This document shows positions 1 through 12,500 of a stretch of DNA of 64,000 nucleotides, piece after piece (positions within the stretch are counted from its first letter, which is position 1; each line of letters opens with the position of its first letter). The notes under the pieces were generated by a model. It was not told the DNA's origin and searched no databases. It worked only from the letters and a program-made list of their open reading frames with translations. The DNA lies in assembly GCA_024036415.1 (NCBI GenBank), contig JAMWET010006961.1:1-64000 (forward strand), read 5' to 3'. The translations under genes were made by a program, and so were the position numbers. Source of the stretch: Prochilodus magdalenae (taxonomy: Eukaryota > Chordata > Actinopteri > Characiformes > Prochilodontidae).

Positions 1-94
1 TAGTCATTGTATAGTACAATATACAAACATGAAAAGTAGTAATTTGTCTGAAGATTTTTATTTTTATTTATTTCTTCATTTTTTGCTCTTCCAG

Positions 95-175
95 CTTGAG
101 CAGAAATTCGGTGCATTGGGACTTCCCAGAAACATCACTGTGAGGGTGAGAAATATCAGAAAGTCCAGTCCATGA
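95..175 (+). CDS. Lectin gene A, terminal coding exon (partial gene)
   Basis: This is the last exon of a lectin gene whose body lies upstream of the window. A pyrimidine-rich acceptor ending in CAG at 92-94 precedes an 81-nt exon of 26 codons plus TGA. It matches codon for codon the terminal exons of gene B (14392-14472) and gene C (55410-55490), including the FGALGLP core and the final Ser-Pro-stop. The 3' flank also resembles that of gene C, with a shared stretch near 540. It encodes the second half of the small C-terminal tail module, not a lectin domain. Its presence shows that the array extends to the left. Confidence 0.85.
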   Translation, partial: LEQKFGALGLPRNITVRVRNIRKSSP

Positions 176-2880
176 GAGAGGAAGAGCCCTTATATCACCA
201 GTACTTGCTTTGTGAATTATTTTGACGTTCAGTTACTCAGGTGATAATGGTGGTTGGAATGCTGTATAATAATCCTTCTTAGCTGTATAACTTTTATTAT
301 GTACTGTACTTCATTAGAAAATATATCATATGTATTTTACAGCAGGAAGTGGTACTGAACCCCTGTCCCTCACATGGTGAGCAGTCAGATCCCATTGTTT
401 TGAAGTAAATATGTCCCAAAGTCTGAAAATCAGTATGAAATATTAAGAACTGCCACTACAGAAACCCGTTTACTGCAGTTTTTTTGTTTGTTTTGATGAA
501 AATGTAATAATTTTGAGTGTACAGCTGTTTAAATCTGTGTTTGCTAGTCATATACTGTGTTTTTAGTTCTACTCAAATTAGCAATAGTGAAACTATTGCG
601 TAAAGTTAGAGTAGAGTCATCGGTCAATTATTTATTTATTGAGATAAACATAAAAGTATTGGGTCAAAGCTAAAATATTTTAGTCCAAAGTTAAAGTTTA
701 AAAATGTATTTTCAATTTTGGCCTTTTTGGAGACATTGAGAAATGATTGATCTATCTATCTATCTAATAACACTAGGGAAAACATGCTAACAGCATCACC
801 CCAGACTGGCCTGGGAACAGTTTGGAATCCCCATGAATGAGCTACAGATATATATGTATGCTACATTATGTATTTTAATCATTCTAAGTATAATTTTAAG
901 AGTTATTTTTCAGCTGATTTTTTAATTTATAATATTATGTTTTATTGATGAAATGGTAGAGAGTTTAATACATGATGATTTGAGCATGATGATTCGGTGT
1001 TAGAGCAAAAACAGGTTTTATTGAAATTTTAGCACAGTGTAAAAGAGCAGCTGGTATAAATTGATAAACAACCTCAAGTGCAAAATTTGTTCCAAGAGTG
1101 ACATTTTTTATTATTTTGCCCACAGCTCATTATACTTGCTACTCATTTTCACTGATTTTGAATGTTTTCTTATTTAAATCTGCTGTAATGTTCTGTAATT
1201 AATGTGTCACATAATAAAAGTCCTCCATAATGCTCTTTACTGTACATTTTGGATTAATAGTATTCTATTTAAAGTAGTTCTATTAAAGGTAACCACTCTT
1301 AGGTGGTTTGCCGTGTTAGCATAGTCAGCTGAGCTGTATCAACCAGAGAGGGTGAGGGAGAAAGGGCGAGATCAGAATCGAAAGACCAGCAAAGGTCAGA
1401 AACGGAAGAGTCAGGCAACGAGGCAACCAAAATAGAAGAAGCAGACAGAAGGTGATTGAAAGCCAGCAAAAGAGTAACCAGGGAGACAGAAGACAAAGAC
1501 GGAGTCAAAGCCATAGTAGAGATATCGTAAGGACCCGCTTAGTGGTGCTAACAGGGTTGGCAAAACTTTGCAAGGAGGAAAAGAGTGTGTGGTGTTTATA
1601 AGCAGCCTGTGGAGCGAGCCACAGGTGTGCAATCAGTATTCTGGATAGGCAGGGTGTGGAAGTGAGGTGTGATTGGGCAACTGGGGGTGACGTCTTCGGG
1701 TGATGCACTCTGGGAAGTGGAGTTTGGGAGATCCGTGGCGTCAGGGAAACCCAAAAGTGTGACACATCGCTGTACTGTTTCCCTGGTTGTCATTATAAAC
1801 ACCTGCTTCATCCCATTTCTGACGCCATAGTATTGCTGGACTAACATGAAACACAGGGAGAGGGCAACACGGGAGGACACAAAGCACGTGGATGGTAGAC
1901 AGACACAGACACACAGCTAAATCCACCCGCCTCAGTTACAGTTTACTAAACAAAGACAACTACAAATAAGCTATAAATAAACCAGCAGCCACCACGGTCT
2001 GTTTAAAGGAGAGCCACTACATCTCCTGCCTACTTCCACCATCAGAGGAGAAAGCCGCCCAGATCCTCGTCCACCTGCAGCGGGCCAGAGTTCATGGAAT
2101 TCTGGGTTCAGACATACCATGTTTGGTTTGAGTTTAGCAAATGGAGTAAAGATAAGAAAGCCTGTTATTGTCCCATAGGGGGAAGCAGAACAGATACAGG
2201 ACAAGACATAGACAAAAGTTATTTAGAATACAATATAAGAAATGATAGAAAATAAATAAATCTATATTGAAAGGTAAAAAATACATCACAGTAAGAAACT
2301 ATAGAAATTAACATGTGTAATTATTGTGTGTAATAAATAATGCACAATTATGTTCTCTAATACCAGCTACACACAGTTATGGTCTAAAATGGTCGAATGT
2401 TAACTCTGTTGTTGATGATCAGTTACATTAAGCATTAATGTAATGTAATGTAATACTAATATAATAATAAAGCTAAACATGTTCACTAACTTTGTGTAAA
2501 GTGAGGATGTGTCAGCGTTCCCATTATTTGTTGAGATGGATTCTTACTAAAGGAACGCTGGATCACCATACCAACATCATCAAACACGTCATCTTACCGT
2601 ACCACCATACCAGCACTGCACTTCATTTAGTGGCTTCATAATAACATTAACATCAGTATATGAAATTCAGTGAAAATGTCATTAAATAAATATTAGAAAG
2701 CATATTAGTTTTGAGTTCAGTAAAGCAGACACATGCTTATTATTCAGGTTCATTTAGGATATGTAATTGAGATCATAAATTCCTAGGAGTCACAGCTCCT
2801 GAGTTTATTTCATAAGAGATCTGTATTTTCACTGCTGAGGTAAGTGTCTGACGTTTCATGATTTCCATAGACCTGCAAAC
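176..2880. other. Gene A 3' flank and intergenic DNA
   Basis: No exon with lectin or other recognisable coding content is visible. A possible polyadenylation signal AATAAA lies at 1213-1218. A purine-rich repeat occupies about 1300-1760 and is listed separately. The remainder is AT-rich with short ATCT repeats near 750. Confidence 0.6.
1300..1760 (-). repeat. Dispersed repeat, copy 1 (minus orientation)
   Basis: The GA-rich + strand is the complement of a CT-rich family also found at about 29200-29760. A shared core reads, in the other orientation, CCAGAGTGCATCACCCGA followed by GACGTCAC. Similar CT-rich text with 'ggttttggct' phrases recurs at 9690-9960, 53490-53650 and 62790-63250. It may be LTR-derived or a non-autonomous element. 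I cannot name the family. Confidence 0.5.
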
Positions 2881-3120
2881 CAGTACCTGTATTATTAAAA
2901 CTGGCCAAAATAGAATCAGTGCATTTATCATAAACAAGGAGGTAGACTGATGAATGTGGGCTTCTTTGTTCTAGCAATATCATCAATATTTAGACGACTC
3001 AGAACGAGAGATGAATCAGAACAGGAGATGAACCGACACGAACGCACGTCTGTGAGGTGAAATGAGTTCTTTAAAAGAACATCCATCATCTCCATAGAGA
3101 TTTTACCAATCACCTTTATA
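2881..3120 (+). promoter_or_regulatory. Duplicated lectin upstream/leader region, copy 1
   Basis: This block is alignable with 6262-6470, the region directly upstream of gene B exon 1. Shared elements include 'gtagactgat(g/a)aatg', 'caggagatgaa' and 'ctgtgaggt(g/a)aaa', followed by 'agttcttt'. The last motif recurs before gene D exon 1 near 63315. Its conservation upstream of several lectin first exons suggests promoter or 5' UTR sequence. That role is inference. Confidence 0.5.
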
Positions 3121-3232
3121 ACTGATGTGTCAGCGCTATGTGTGTGTGTGTGTTGTGTATGTTTTTATTTTCTTTATCCTCTTTTTTTTTTCAGAAAACA
3201 ATTCAACTTTTTTTTCAACAATTTTCAGAAAC

Positions 3233-3257
3233 ATGCCTCAACTTTTGCTGCTCTTAG
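3233..3257 (+). CDS. Orphan lectin signal-peptide exon
   Basis: The 25-nt exon encodes MPQLLLLLG and is followed by a GTCAGG donor. It matches the first exons of gene B (6518-6542), gene C (42459-42483) and gene D (63447-63471) in length, ending phase, 'cagaaacatg'-like start context and hydrophobic coding. No lectin domain exon follows before the next first exon at 6518. It is either an alternative first exon for gene B, since both end in phase 1 and could splice to 7171, or the remnant of a deleted lectin gene. Confidence 0.55.
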
Positions 3258-4282
3258 GTCAGGAACACTTCCAGTGGTTAAAAGGTTAGATCTTGTAGTT
3301 TGGTGTGTTTCTGTGCATTTCTGCATTAGGATTTTATTTACTTCTTTATTTATGTAATATCAATGGGCAACGGAAACCCAATTAAACAATATGCATAAAC
3401 ATATGTTCACTCGTTTATTAAACAAAGGGATCCAGCATTATATATTTTGTTTGGAAAAGGTATGTGAACCTACAGAATGGTCATGTCTGGTATAATCACC
3501 GACAAGAGATTCAATCAGTGTGGCTGACACTACTATTTAAAGAACATCAAAGTCTGGCCTTAGCCACACATTTGGACATTTGGAGTTTGGACTTACTGAC
3601 TAGCGATTTACTGACTAGCAGATGAAGATAATTCAACACCATAGCTCACTTCCCATTAGTGGTCATCCAATGTAAAATCATGTTGAAGGTACTGCTCCTT
3701 GTTAGGGCTGGTAGCCAATGAAACTGACATAACATAACGATGACTGGAGCTCTCGTCCCTTTCACCAAGAAATCTGGCTATTAGGAGTGTCATTTCGCAG
3801 AAGCATCGCCTGAAATAAACAACAACCTGAACGTAGTGGCTGTTTTGACGGCCAGTAGATGCAGGCAGGTTTCTGACTTCGTGCAGTACTGTACATGAGT
3901 GCATGGTTTATGCATTCTAAGATGGTATCGAGATCAATTGATCAGGCACCTACTTCGGGATGTAAAGGAGATGAATACACTGATGAAGAGACCCTGTATT
4001 TGCTTGAGACCCTATATTTGCTTCTGACTAAACTTGAAGTCGTCCAGGAGATTTGTCTGTTTGTTTTTTTATTTTTTCCCCATATCAGATTAAGACTACA
4101 CCTTCACCACAGAAAAGGCATCTTGTCTTCTCATGGTGTTTATATCATAAGACTATCCAATGATGGTGTATATAAAATGTTCTGCCCAGTGAAACTTGCC
4201 TGGTCTAAAATGTACACCATTTTGCACCAAACTGCTCTGAATGCTCTGACTATATCTCTAGGGTTGAATAATCCTGATGTTA

Positions 4283-4308
4283 AACAACAACAACAACAAC
4301 AACAACTG
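4283..4308 (+). repeat. (CAA)n microsatellite
   Basis: About eight uninterrupted CAA units lie in intergenic DNA. A similar run occurs at 39418-39441. Confidence 0.85.
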
Positions 4309-5634
4309 CTTTTTCCTTTAAACTTGCAGTCTGTGGGGCAAGTACTTTAATAAGCTTTTTTAAATATAAAAATAATAAAAATAAAATGACTTTACATATA
4401 GCCTGCAACATTATAATTTAATATCATATTATAATCTCGGTCAAACATGCATTGTAACTGGAAGCCGTGGTGAAGGCTCTAATAATGGTTATCAAATATT
4501 CAGTTAAGTACATATAACAGCCAAATGAATAAACCACAACAGGCATAAAAACATTAGATTCTGACATTACTGAGCACCTTGCTGCCTCAGAGTACTGTAT
4601 GTAGACAGCATTTGTCATTTTAGGTACAGCCACTGAAACCAACAAAAATTTAAAATGAGATTACATTTTTAAATGGATTACCTTTAACAAGATTTAACCA
4701 TTAAAATGATTAATAAAACCCCAGGTTAAATACAAATCTAATAATATTATTCTACTATTGCTTATTGCGTGCATTGCTTTTGTGTATTGAATAATCATAT
4801 TGTTGTGGAAACTCCCGGTAATCTTCCAGGAAGCCAGGATGCCCCATACCAGGAAAGCCATGTGAAAATAATGTGACACATTGTTTGGGTTTGACCAGGG
4901 CGCTACAACAAGCGCTACCCGTCTCTCACAAGCTATGCAAATTTTCCAACAGGGTTATACTACATAAATGCACAATGATTTAATTTTTTTTGCAGCATAT
5001 TGTATATCTTCCTATTACCAATAATATACAACATGTACATCATATTATTAAAGCCATATAGTGGCAAACATTAATAGATGCTATTTAAATGCACAATTTA
5101 ACCATGAACATAAATCAAGACTGCTGAGAAAGAATATTACACTCATCATCGAGAGCATAGTTGCAGAGAATCAACTGACAGGAATGAGACTCATGAATCG
5201 TTTCCAGCTGGGCTTTACTATCCCTTAAGCTGGACCACCTTTGGGTTTTCCTTTGGACTTGGTTTTAGATGGGCTAAATCAGTCTGAGCAGGGGAGAGTT
5301 TGGGACCTCAAGGCAGTATCTAACGTTAATAGTTTTACTCTTAAAGAAATTCATTATTAATATCAGGTATTTACACATATTGCAGGTTTGTGTTCCAGTC
5401 TAATGAGCTTTTGAATTAAGCAGTAATTTATAAAGTTGGAAACTGCTAATAGAGCTAGCCAGATAGCTGTTGTCTGCTATTTATTAGTAGCTGTCTTTCT
5501 AAACTGCTAATGCTAGGTCAGCTAACTGGCATGCCAGCTAACTAACCTACAATTAGCTATTAGAGAGTTTGAAAAGTGTGACCCTTTTCCCCCTATATGT
5601 GTCATCTTTTTGGCATTTTAAAAATACATGCAAT

Positions 5635-5920
5635 GAAGACCCAGGACTGTTGAAAAGCTAGAATCCTACATCAGGTACAAACCCATGGAATCCCACTGGC
5701 CTCCTCACTTCCCAGAAGTTCCCAGAGTGTTGTTAAAAGAACAGGGAATGCTAAACAATGGCAGACATGGTCCTGTCCCAACTTTTCTGAGATGCATTGC
5801 TGCCATCAAGTTCTACATAAGTTCACATACATAAGTCTCACTTTTAACATTTGATATGTGCTCTGTGTTCTATATGGATTGGCAAATCATTGCATTCTGT
5901 ATTCATTGCAGCACTGTAAA
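5635..5920. mobile_element. Probable DNA-transposon remnant
   Basis: The text 'cctgtcccaacttttctgag' followed by 'atgcattgctgccatcaag' resembles a terminal segment of non-autonomous DNA elements that are common in fish. No inverted end or target-site duplication was located, so the boundaries are approximate and the class is uncertain. Confidence 0.3.
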
Positions 5921-6261
5921 AATGTAACCTTTACTTGAAGTTATATTAATTTGTTTTTTTTATTTATTAACTTATGTTAAATTCAATAAATTCAAACAAC
6001 GGAAGTTAACAAAGAGGACCTTACAGACAATGCAGCCTGTCCCAGAGCATATGCTCGAATGTTTATGGGCAAAAGTCATACATTGTACTGAGATAGGTAC
6101 CTAGATAAGAAGTTGAACAGGCTAAATTAACCATCAGATTCTTCAGTTTTCATAACTTTTCTTCACAGAGTCTTACGTGTTACGTCTCCTATTTTGTATT
6201 TCATATAATAATATTGGCAAATTAATTGTTAGTAATGTTTTATACAGAAACACCTCTGTAA

Positions 6262-6517
6262 GTCCAGCACCTGCATTATTCAAACTTCCCGTCGTAAACA
6301 ATGACGTAGACTGATAAATGCAGGCGATGTTTAGACTCAGCACAGGAGATGAATCACAATAAGACAGAAGTGGAGACGAGCACAAACCTGTGAGGTAAAA
6401 AGAGTTCTTTAGATGAATTTATGAAAGCACCTCCATTTTTATTAATGATGGGTCAGTGTTATGTATATGTTTGTCATTGATATTCATCATTTTTGTCTCT
6501 GTAAATTTTTCAGAAAC
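6262..6517 (+). promoter_or_regulatory. Gene B upstream/leader region
   Basis: This is the second copy of the block at 2881-3120, ending immediately before gene B's start codon. It carries 'gtagactgat', 'caggagatgaa' and 'ctgtgaggtaaaaagagtt'. A pyrimidine tract ending in CAG lies at 6511-6513, just before ATG 6518, so an upstream 5' UTR exon spliced here is possible. I see no clear TATA box. Confidence 0.45.
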
Positions 6518-6542
6518 ATGCTTCACCTCTTGCTGCTCTTAG
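6518..6542 (+). CDS. Gene B exon 1: signal peptide
   Basis: It encodes MLHLLLLLG and ends after the first base of a codon, before a GTCAGT donor. The hydrophobic run continues into exon 2 (LCTLGVC), giving a typical short signal peptide for secretion. The start is chosen because the same ATG context and exon length recur in genes C and D. Confidence 0.8.
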
Positions 6543-9500
6543 GTCAGTACTACCTTCATGTGGTTGTAGTGTTAGGTCGTATGGTTTGCTCAGTTTGAGA
6601 CACTTATGACACAAAACATGCAGTTAACTCTGAATGTAACTGTATCTGATTTACAATATGTTTAGGATGAAATGCTCACTGACTTTCTAAAAACTGAAAG
6701 TACGCATAGTGCTTTTCTAGTTTCACTGTTTGTAATAACAAAGATCTGGTAAATAGGTTTTTGAAAACAAAAAAAAAATTGGTTTGCTAAATGTCATTAT
6801 TGCCACAAGCTTCAAACTTACTTTTAACATAAAAACATGGAAATGGAAAATGTGGTAAAAACAAGAACTGTTGTTGTATGACATTCTTGTTTCTGTCCAC
6901 CATTAGTGCTTGATATCACAAACACTCTTATGACTGAATGTCTATGTAATGAATAGAAACTATGTAACTATGAGCAGACTTATTCTTGTGTAAAAAAAAA
7001 CAGAAAATGTTTATTAAAATGGGTTAGAAGATATGTACATAGAAGCAGAATAGAAATGGAATATGTGGTTTAAAATATGTGGGGTATTAGGATGTTAACT
7101 GCTACTGTGTTAAGCTACTACTGTGTATGAATATGTTCAAGATGTGAAAGTGAGTTTGTGTCTCTAACAGGGTTGTGCACCCTGGGAGTTTGTCTTCCTC
7201 GTCAGTATCACTATGTGAATGAGAGCAAGACCTGGCCTGAAGCTCAGAGATACTGCAGAGAGCATTACACTGACCTAGCAAGCATTGATACCGCTGAAGT
7301 AGGACTGGGGCTTCTTAACCTAGTGGATGTCAGGAGCAGTGGCCCAACCTGGATTGGACTGTATGATGATCTGAGCAGCTGGAGATGGTCTCTAGAGGAT
7401 GATGGCTTCTACAAGGGGAAGGAGAGGAACTATAGAAACTGGTACATACAGAAACCTGTAAACTGGCATGGAAACAGCCTCTGTGCCAGAATTACAATCT
7501 ATGATATGACATGGAATGAAGCCTCATGCTTTTCAGCATTACCATTCATCTGTTATGATGGTAAATAAAACCATATGTTTTACTTATTTAAAAACAGTGA
7601 GTATATATTTGAGTGCGTGCCAGGTTTGCGGGGACCATTCCTCCTTGTGGGGACCACAAGCATGATGCAAATCACTCATGGTCGAGGTAAGGTTGAGGTT
7701 AGAGTGAGTCTACTAAAGTAATGTTACGTGGACAGAAAGATGGCATTTGGCAAAGACTCTCATACAACGTTTGAAACATGACATTGCCAGTATTACGGTT
7801 TGGGTCCATTTTGCTATTTTTGGACAAGGACAGCTTGCCATAATTTAATGGAGCTGGGAATTCTGGATTGTTTCAAGAATTCTGTAGGAAAATGTTTGGG
7901 TATGTGCAGGACTGATCAAAATTACAGAAACCATTTGGTAGTGGCTCAGTTGTGTCACTCTAGTTACTGAAGGCATGGGTTAAGATACTAGATAATTAAT
8001 GTAGGATCACTTTGTTTTCTTTATAAATGATGATTAATAAATGAAAAACTATATAAATTATTTGTGTTCTTTTTTTTATTGGATTCTTTTTGTCGATGGA
8101 TATGACTAAAACAAATGTTTAGATCACGTGTATTACTATATATATTACTTTTGTTTGTTCTTCTTAGGAAGTGAGAATGCCAGTGAAAGATATGTTGTGG
8201 TTTCTGAGAAAAAGAACTGGACTGAAGCTCAGAGTTACTGCAGAGAGCATCACACAGACCTGGTCAGTGTGAGGAACGAGACTGAGAATGAGAAGTTAAA
8301 ATCAGCACTTGAAAATAAGTATTATGAATTTTTGTGGATCGGCCTGTACAGAACCAGGTCTTGGTCAGATGGGAGCAACTCTTCTTTCAGCAACTGGAAA
8401 CCTGGAGAACCAGATAATGCTTGGCAGAATGAATACTGTACAGCTGTGTCATTTAATGACTTTGGCCAGTGGACAGATGTTAACTGCAATCGGGCTTTTC
8501 CTTTCCTCTGCTACAGTGGTGAGTAGAAATCTAAATCTCCATTTAATTAAAGCTTGCTAATATACAGCACACAGAGTATAAATCATGGATAGTTAATGTA
8601 AGCCCTATTGTCTCCTTTATTTTGTATTTGTCTAGGAACATCAACCTATCTGTATCACTTTGTTGAGGAGAGTAAGACCTGGACTGAAGCTCGGAGGTAC
8701 TGCAGAGAGCTTTACACCGACCTGGCCACCATTGATAACATGGAGGAAATGGACATGATCATTAACACAGTAAACGGCAGCTACTCTGGATTAGCCTGGA
8801 TTGGACTGTATGATGATCTGGACAGCTGGAGATGGTCTCTGGATGATGATAGTTTCTACATGGAGGGAGAGAGAGATTACAGAGGGTGGTCACATGAACC
8901 TGACAACAATGGTGGAAAAGCGCTCTGTGTTCATATGAGTTTTTCTGGGATGTGGTTTGACATACCATGTAAGGAACATTACACATTTGTTTGCTATGAT
9001 GGTAAGAACTTCTATGAATATTAATCTGTTTCTGTTCAGGCTGTTTTTTTTCCTCTGTAGAAGGTGCTGATCATGTCATTAATCTATTTTAGGAAGAGCT
9101 GGATCTGAGAACTACATCTGGATTAACCAGGGCATGTCTTGGCCAGATGCTCAGCACTACTGCAGAGAGCATTACACTGACCTGGCCAGTGTGAGGAACT
9201 GGACAGAAAATCAGAGAATTCTCAAAATGTCAGGTGGATCTGGTGCTTGGATCGGGTTATACAGGACCAGAACCTGGTCAGACCAACACAATTCCACTTA
9301 TGAAAACTGGAGACCACAATTGGTCAACCTATATGAGGAGCCCGACAATGGTTTATATGTACCATGGGAGCATCATGATCAGCACTGTACCGCTGTATCA
9401 TTCGCTGATTCAGGCCAGTGGACTGATGAGGACTGCTTAGTGTCACTCCCCTTTGTGTGCTACAACAGTGAGTCCTTCTTCTCTGTTCTTTTCCTTTTAG

Positions 9501-12500
9501 TGCATATTATAGTATATATAAATGTCTGAATATTTCTGAAACATACTTCACAACATATTTACTGAGTAACAGGAAAAACACTACTCCTCAAAGGGGGTTC
9601 TGGCATGCTTATATCAAATCAAATGTTCTCTCATACTCAGGTTTATAAAAACTACACAAACAGCTAATTGTTATGCTTCTGGCATTAACCAATCATGAAC
9701 TGCCTTCTCCTTCTCGCCCAAATACTGATTTACATAACATGTTACAAATTTTTATTCTTTATGATTGCCTCTTGGTTATTGTGTTCTTGGTTTTGTCCTT
9801 GTGTCTTGTATGCTGGTTGGTTTGTTATCTGTGCTATCGCTTGTCTCCCCGGTTTTTGGCTTTGTCTCTCCCACACCTGATCCACAAGCATCTGGTTTGT
9901 CAGTCCAACACTACACTAGATTATTGCCAAAGGGTTTTGTTTAGAGTTACTGAGCTCTTTTCATGAATAGCCTACAACAGCAGCTGTGACAAATTAAAAC
10001 CTGGTTGGACTCAGTGGTCTTCTGCAGTTGTAGCCCATTTAATTATCGTGCTTATCCTTGGTCACCACTGAATTAGCTTCTGAAGAAAATAAAGAAATGT
10101 GAAGAGCTCAGCCTCTGTTGACCCTTTTACTTGCTGTTACAGAAGTAATTACCACTCATTTTGAAGATGATGTCTTTCATATGACCTTTTTTTGCATTTA
10201 GCCTTTTTCCACCTTCTCCTTTGGAGCTCTGCCACGGCTTGGGTTTTTTGCCTCTGCTGTGTATATGCAGTCATTCACCTTGTTACACTACTTTATCTCT
10301 GTTCCTCTATTTCAAATACAGGGTTCTGCACAGGACAATCATGTGACCCTCACCAGTACCACTTTATTAATGAACCAATGACCTGGGCAGCAGCACAGAG
10401 ATACTGCAGAGAGACCTACACTGACCTGGCCACGTTTGATAATGTGCAGGAGGTAAATGGACTCCTTATGACAGTTAAAGACACATACTCTGGATTAGCC
10501 TGGATCGGACTGTATGATGATCTGAACAGCTGGAGATGGTCTCTGGATGTGGACGGTTTCTACAAGGAGAACGAGAGGAACTTTAGAAACTGGTATATAA
10601 AGAAACCTAAGAACTGGGGAGGAGACAGACTGTGTATGTACTTTCAGAATTGGGAAGGAGTATGGTATGACAGCCCTTGTAGCTACAAATCCAGTTTCAT
10701 CTGTTATGATGGTGAGTATGGCTGTTCTGTGTGTTACACAGGAAAACACTTCAGAAACCAATGACTAAAGTACTCTTTCCTTTTCCTTGTTCAATATGGA
10801 ACAGTTTTACTTTCAGGAAGTCATAAATGGAAATAGTTATATTTTAGATCACATTTATTTCTAAATCTATTACTATTGTTTGTTCTCCTTAGGAAGTGTG
10901 AATGCCCGTCAAAGATATGTTGTGGTTTATGAGGGTATGAACTGGACTGAAGCTCAGAGATACTGCCGAGAGCATCACACAGACCTGGTCAGTGTGAGGA
11001 GCGAGACTGAGAACCAGAAGTTAAAATCATTACTTCAGTATAATTATAATAATTTTTGGATCGGCCTGTACAGAACCAGGTCATGGTCCGATGGGAGCAA
11101 TTCTACTTTCAGCAACTGGAGACCAGGACAGCCAGATAATGCTGGACAGAATGAACACTGTACAGCGGTGTCATTTAATAACTTCGGTCAGTGGACAGAT
11201 GAAGACTGTGATCAGGCTTTTCCTTTTCTCTGCTACAGTGGTGAGTAGAGTTCTCTCTTGGAACCTTACACTATAATATCTACTACAATATCTGAATAAC
11301 TAGTAATTGGAGTTGGGGTTAGAATTAGAATGACATGAACCATGTTAGCTTTAGGATCAAGTTTGAGGTTTAGAGAAGTTTAAGGGGGTAGAGAAGAGTC
11401 TGAGGAATCTAGTAAATCTCTAGTTTAAAAGTATGTACCATAAAGTGGGCTCACCAATGAATGTGCTGCCCTTTATTAATGTGGGTAAAATGTGGGTACC
11501 AATAGATGAGCTAGCTTTAAAAGACCCATTAACACTCCATTTCTTATGTTTCTTTAGACTGGCCACCTCGTCAGTATCACTTTGTTAATGAGAGTAAGAC
11601 CTGGACTGAAGCTCAGAGGTACTGCAGAGAGCTTTACACTGACTTGGCCACCATTGATAACATGGAGGAAATGGTCATGCTCATTAACACAGTAAACGCT
11701 ACTCTGGAATAGCCTGGATTGGTCTGTATGATGATCTGGACAGCTGGAGATGGTCTCTGGATGATGATAGTTTCTACATGGAGGGAGAGCGAGATTACAG
11801 AGGGTGGTACCGTGAACCTGACAACGGCGATGGGAAAGAGTTGTGCATTTACATGTCTGGAACTGGGGAATGGTATGATGGTGCCTGTACCCACACCTTT
11901 AGATTTGTGTGCTATGATGGTAAGCAAAACTCTAGTTATATTTAGGTAGCCAAGCACAGAAGGTGCTGGAACCCTATTGTTATTGCTTGGATTTTTCTTC
12001 TTCTTATTGTTATTATTCTCCCCAAATTTTGACATAAAAGTTGTTCTAGAGCATTTTAAGCCACACAGACACCAAATTTGGAGTGAAGATATTTTATACA
12101 AAGATCTAGCTTCACACCAAAAATGACACAGATTGGCCTAATGGTCGCGCTGTAGCACAGACCTTCACGTTTTGTGAAATTTCTTATTTAATTGTTTGTT
12201 CCGGAAATATTATAACTTTGATATCAGCTTGAGGATGGCAGACTCACACTGGTTATAAAGCAAATAGGGAACTTAAGAAAACCACCATAACATAAGCTCA
12301 GATGAGTAAAACTTATCACAGTGTCACTGATGAGCTTAAAGTAAGACAAAGTGTCCCTCTTAATGACGTCAGCGAAGTTCAATCACTATCAATCAGGCAT
12401 GGCATCTTTGAAGTTTTTGTCTCAAGGGGAAACACACACACAGACAAATACACAGAGGACCTTTTTCATTTACCCCTTGATGGTCTTAAATTATTTTTAA

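Larger units (their letters stand above)
3258..6261. other. Non-coding DNA between the orphan exon and gene B
   Basis: No exon is supported here. The stretch holds a block at about 3895-4140 that resembles 18345-18610, a CAA microsatellite at 4283-4308, and a probable DNA-transposon end near 5635-5920 with the common fish phrase 'cctgtcccaacttttctgag'. Long runs between 4350 and 5100 are plain AT-rich sequence. Confidence 0.55.

Noticed and set aside
1299..1926. Several overlapping minus-strand frames as genes
   Set aside because: They fall in a purine-rich repeat shared with 29200-29760 and have no domain content.
10192..10321. N-terminal extension of CTLD5 in gene B as coding sequence
   Set aside because: It lies before a clear acceptor and is pyrimidine-rich. 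Gene C's homologous exon starts exactly at the acceptor.
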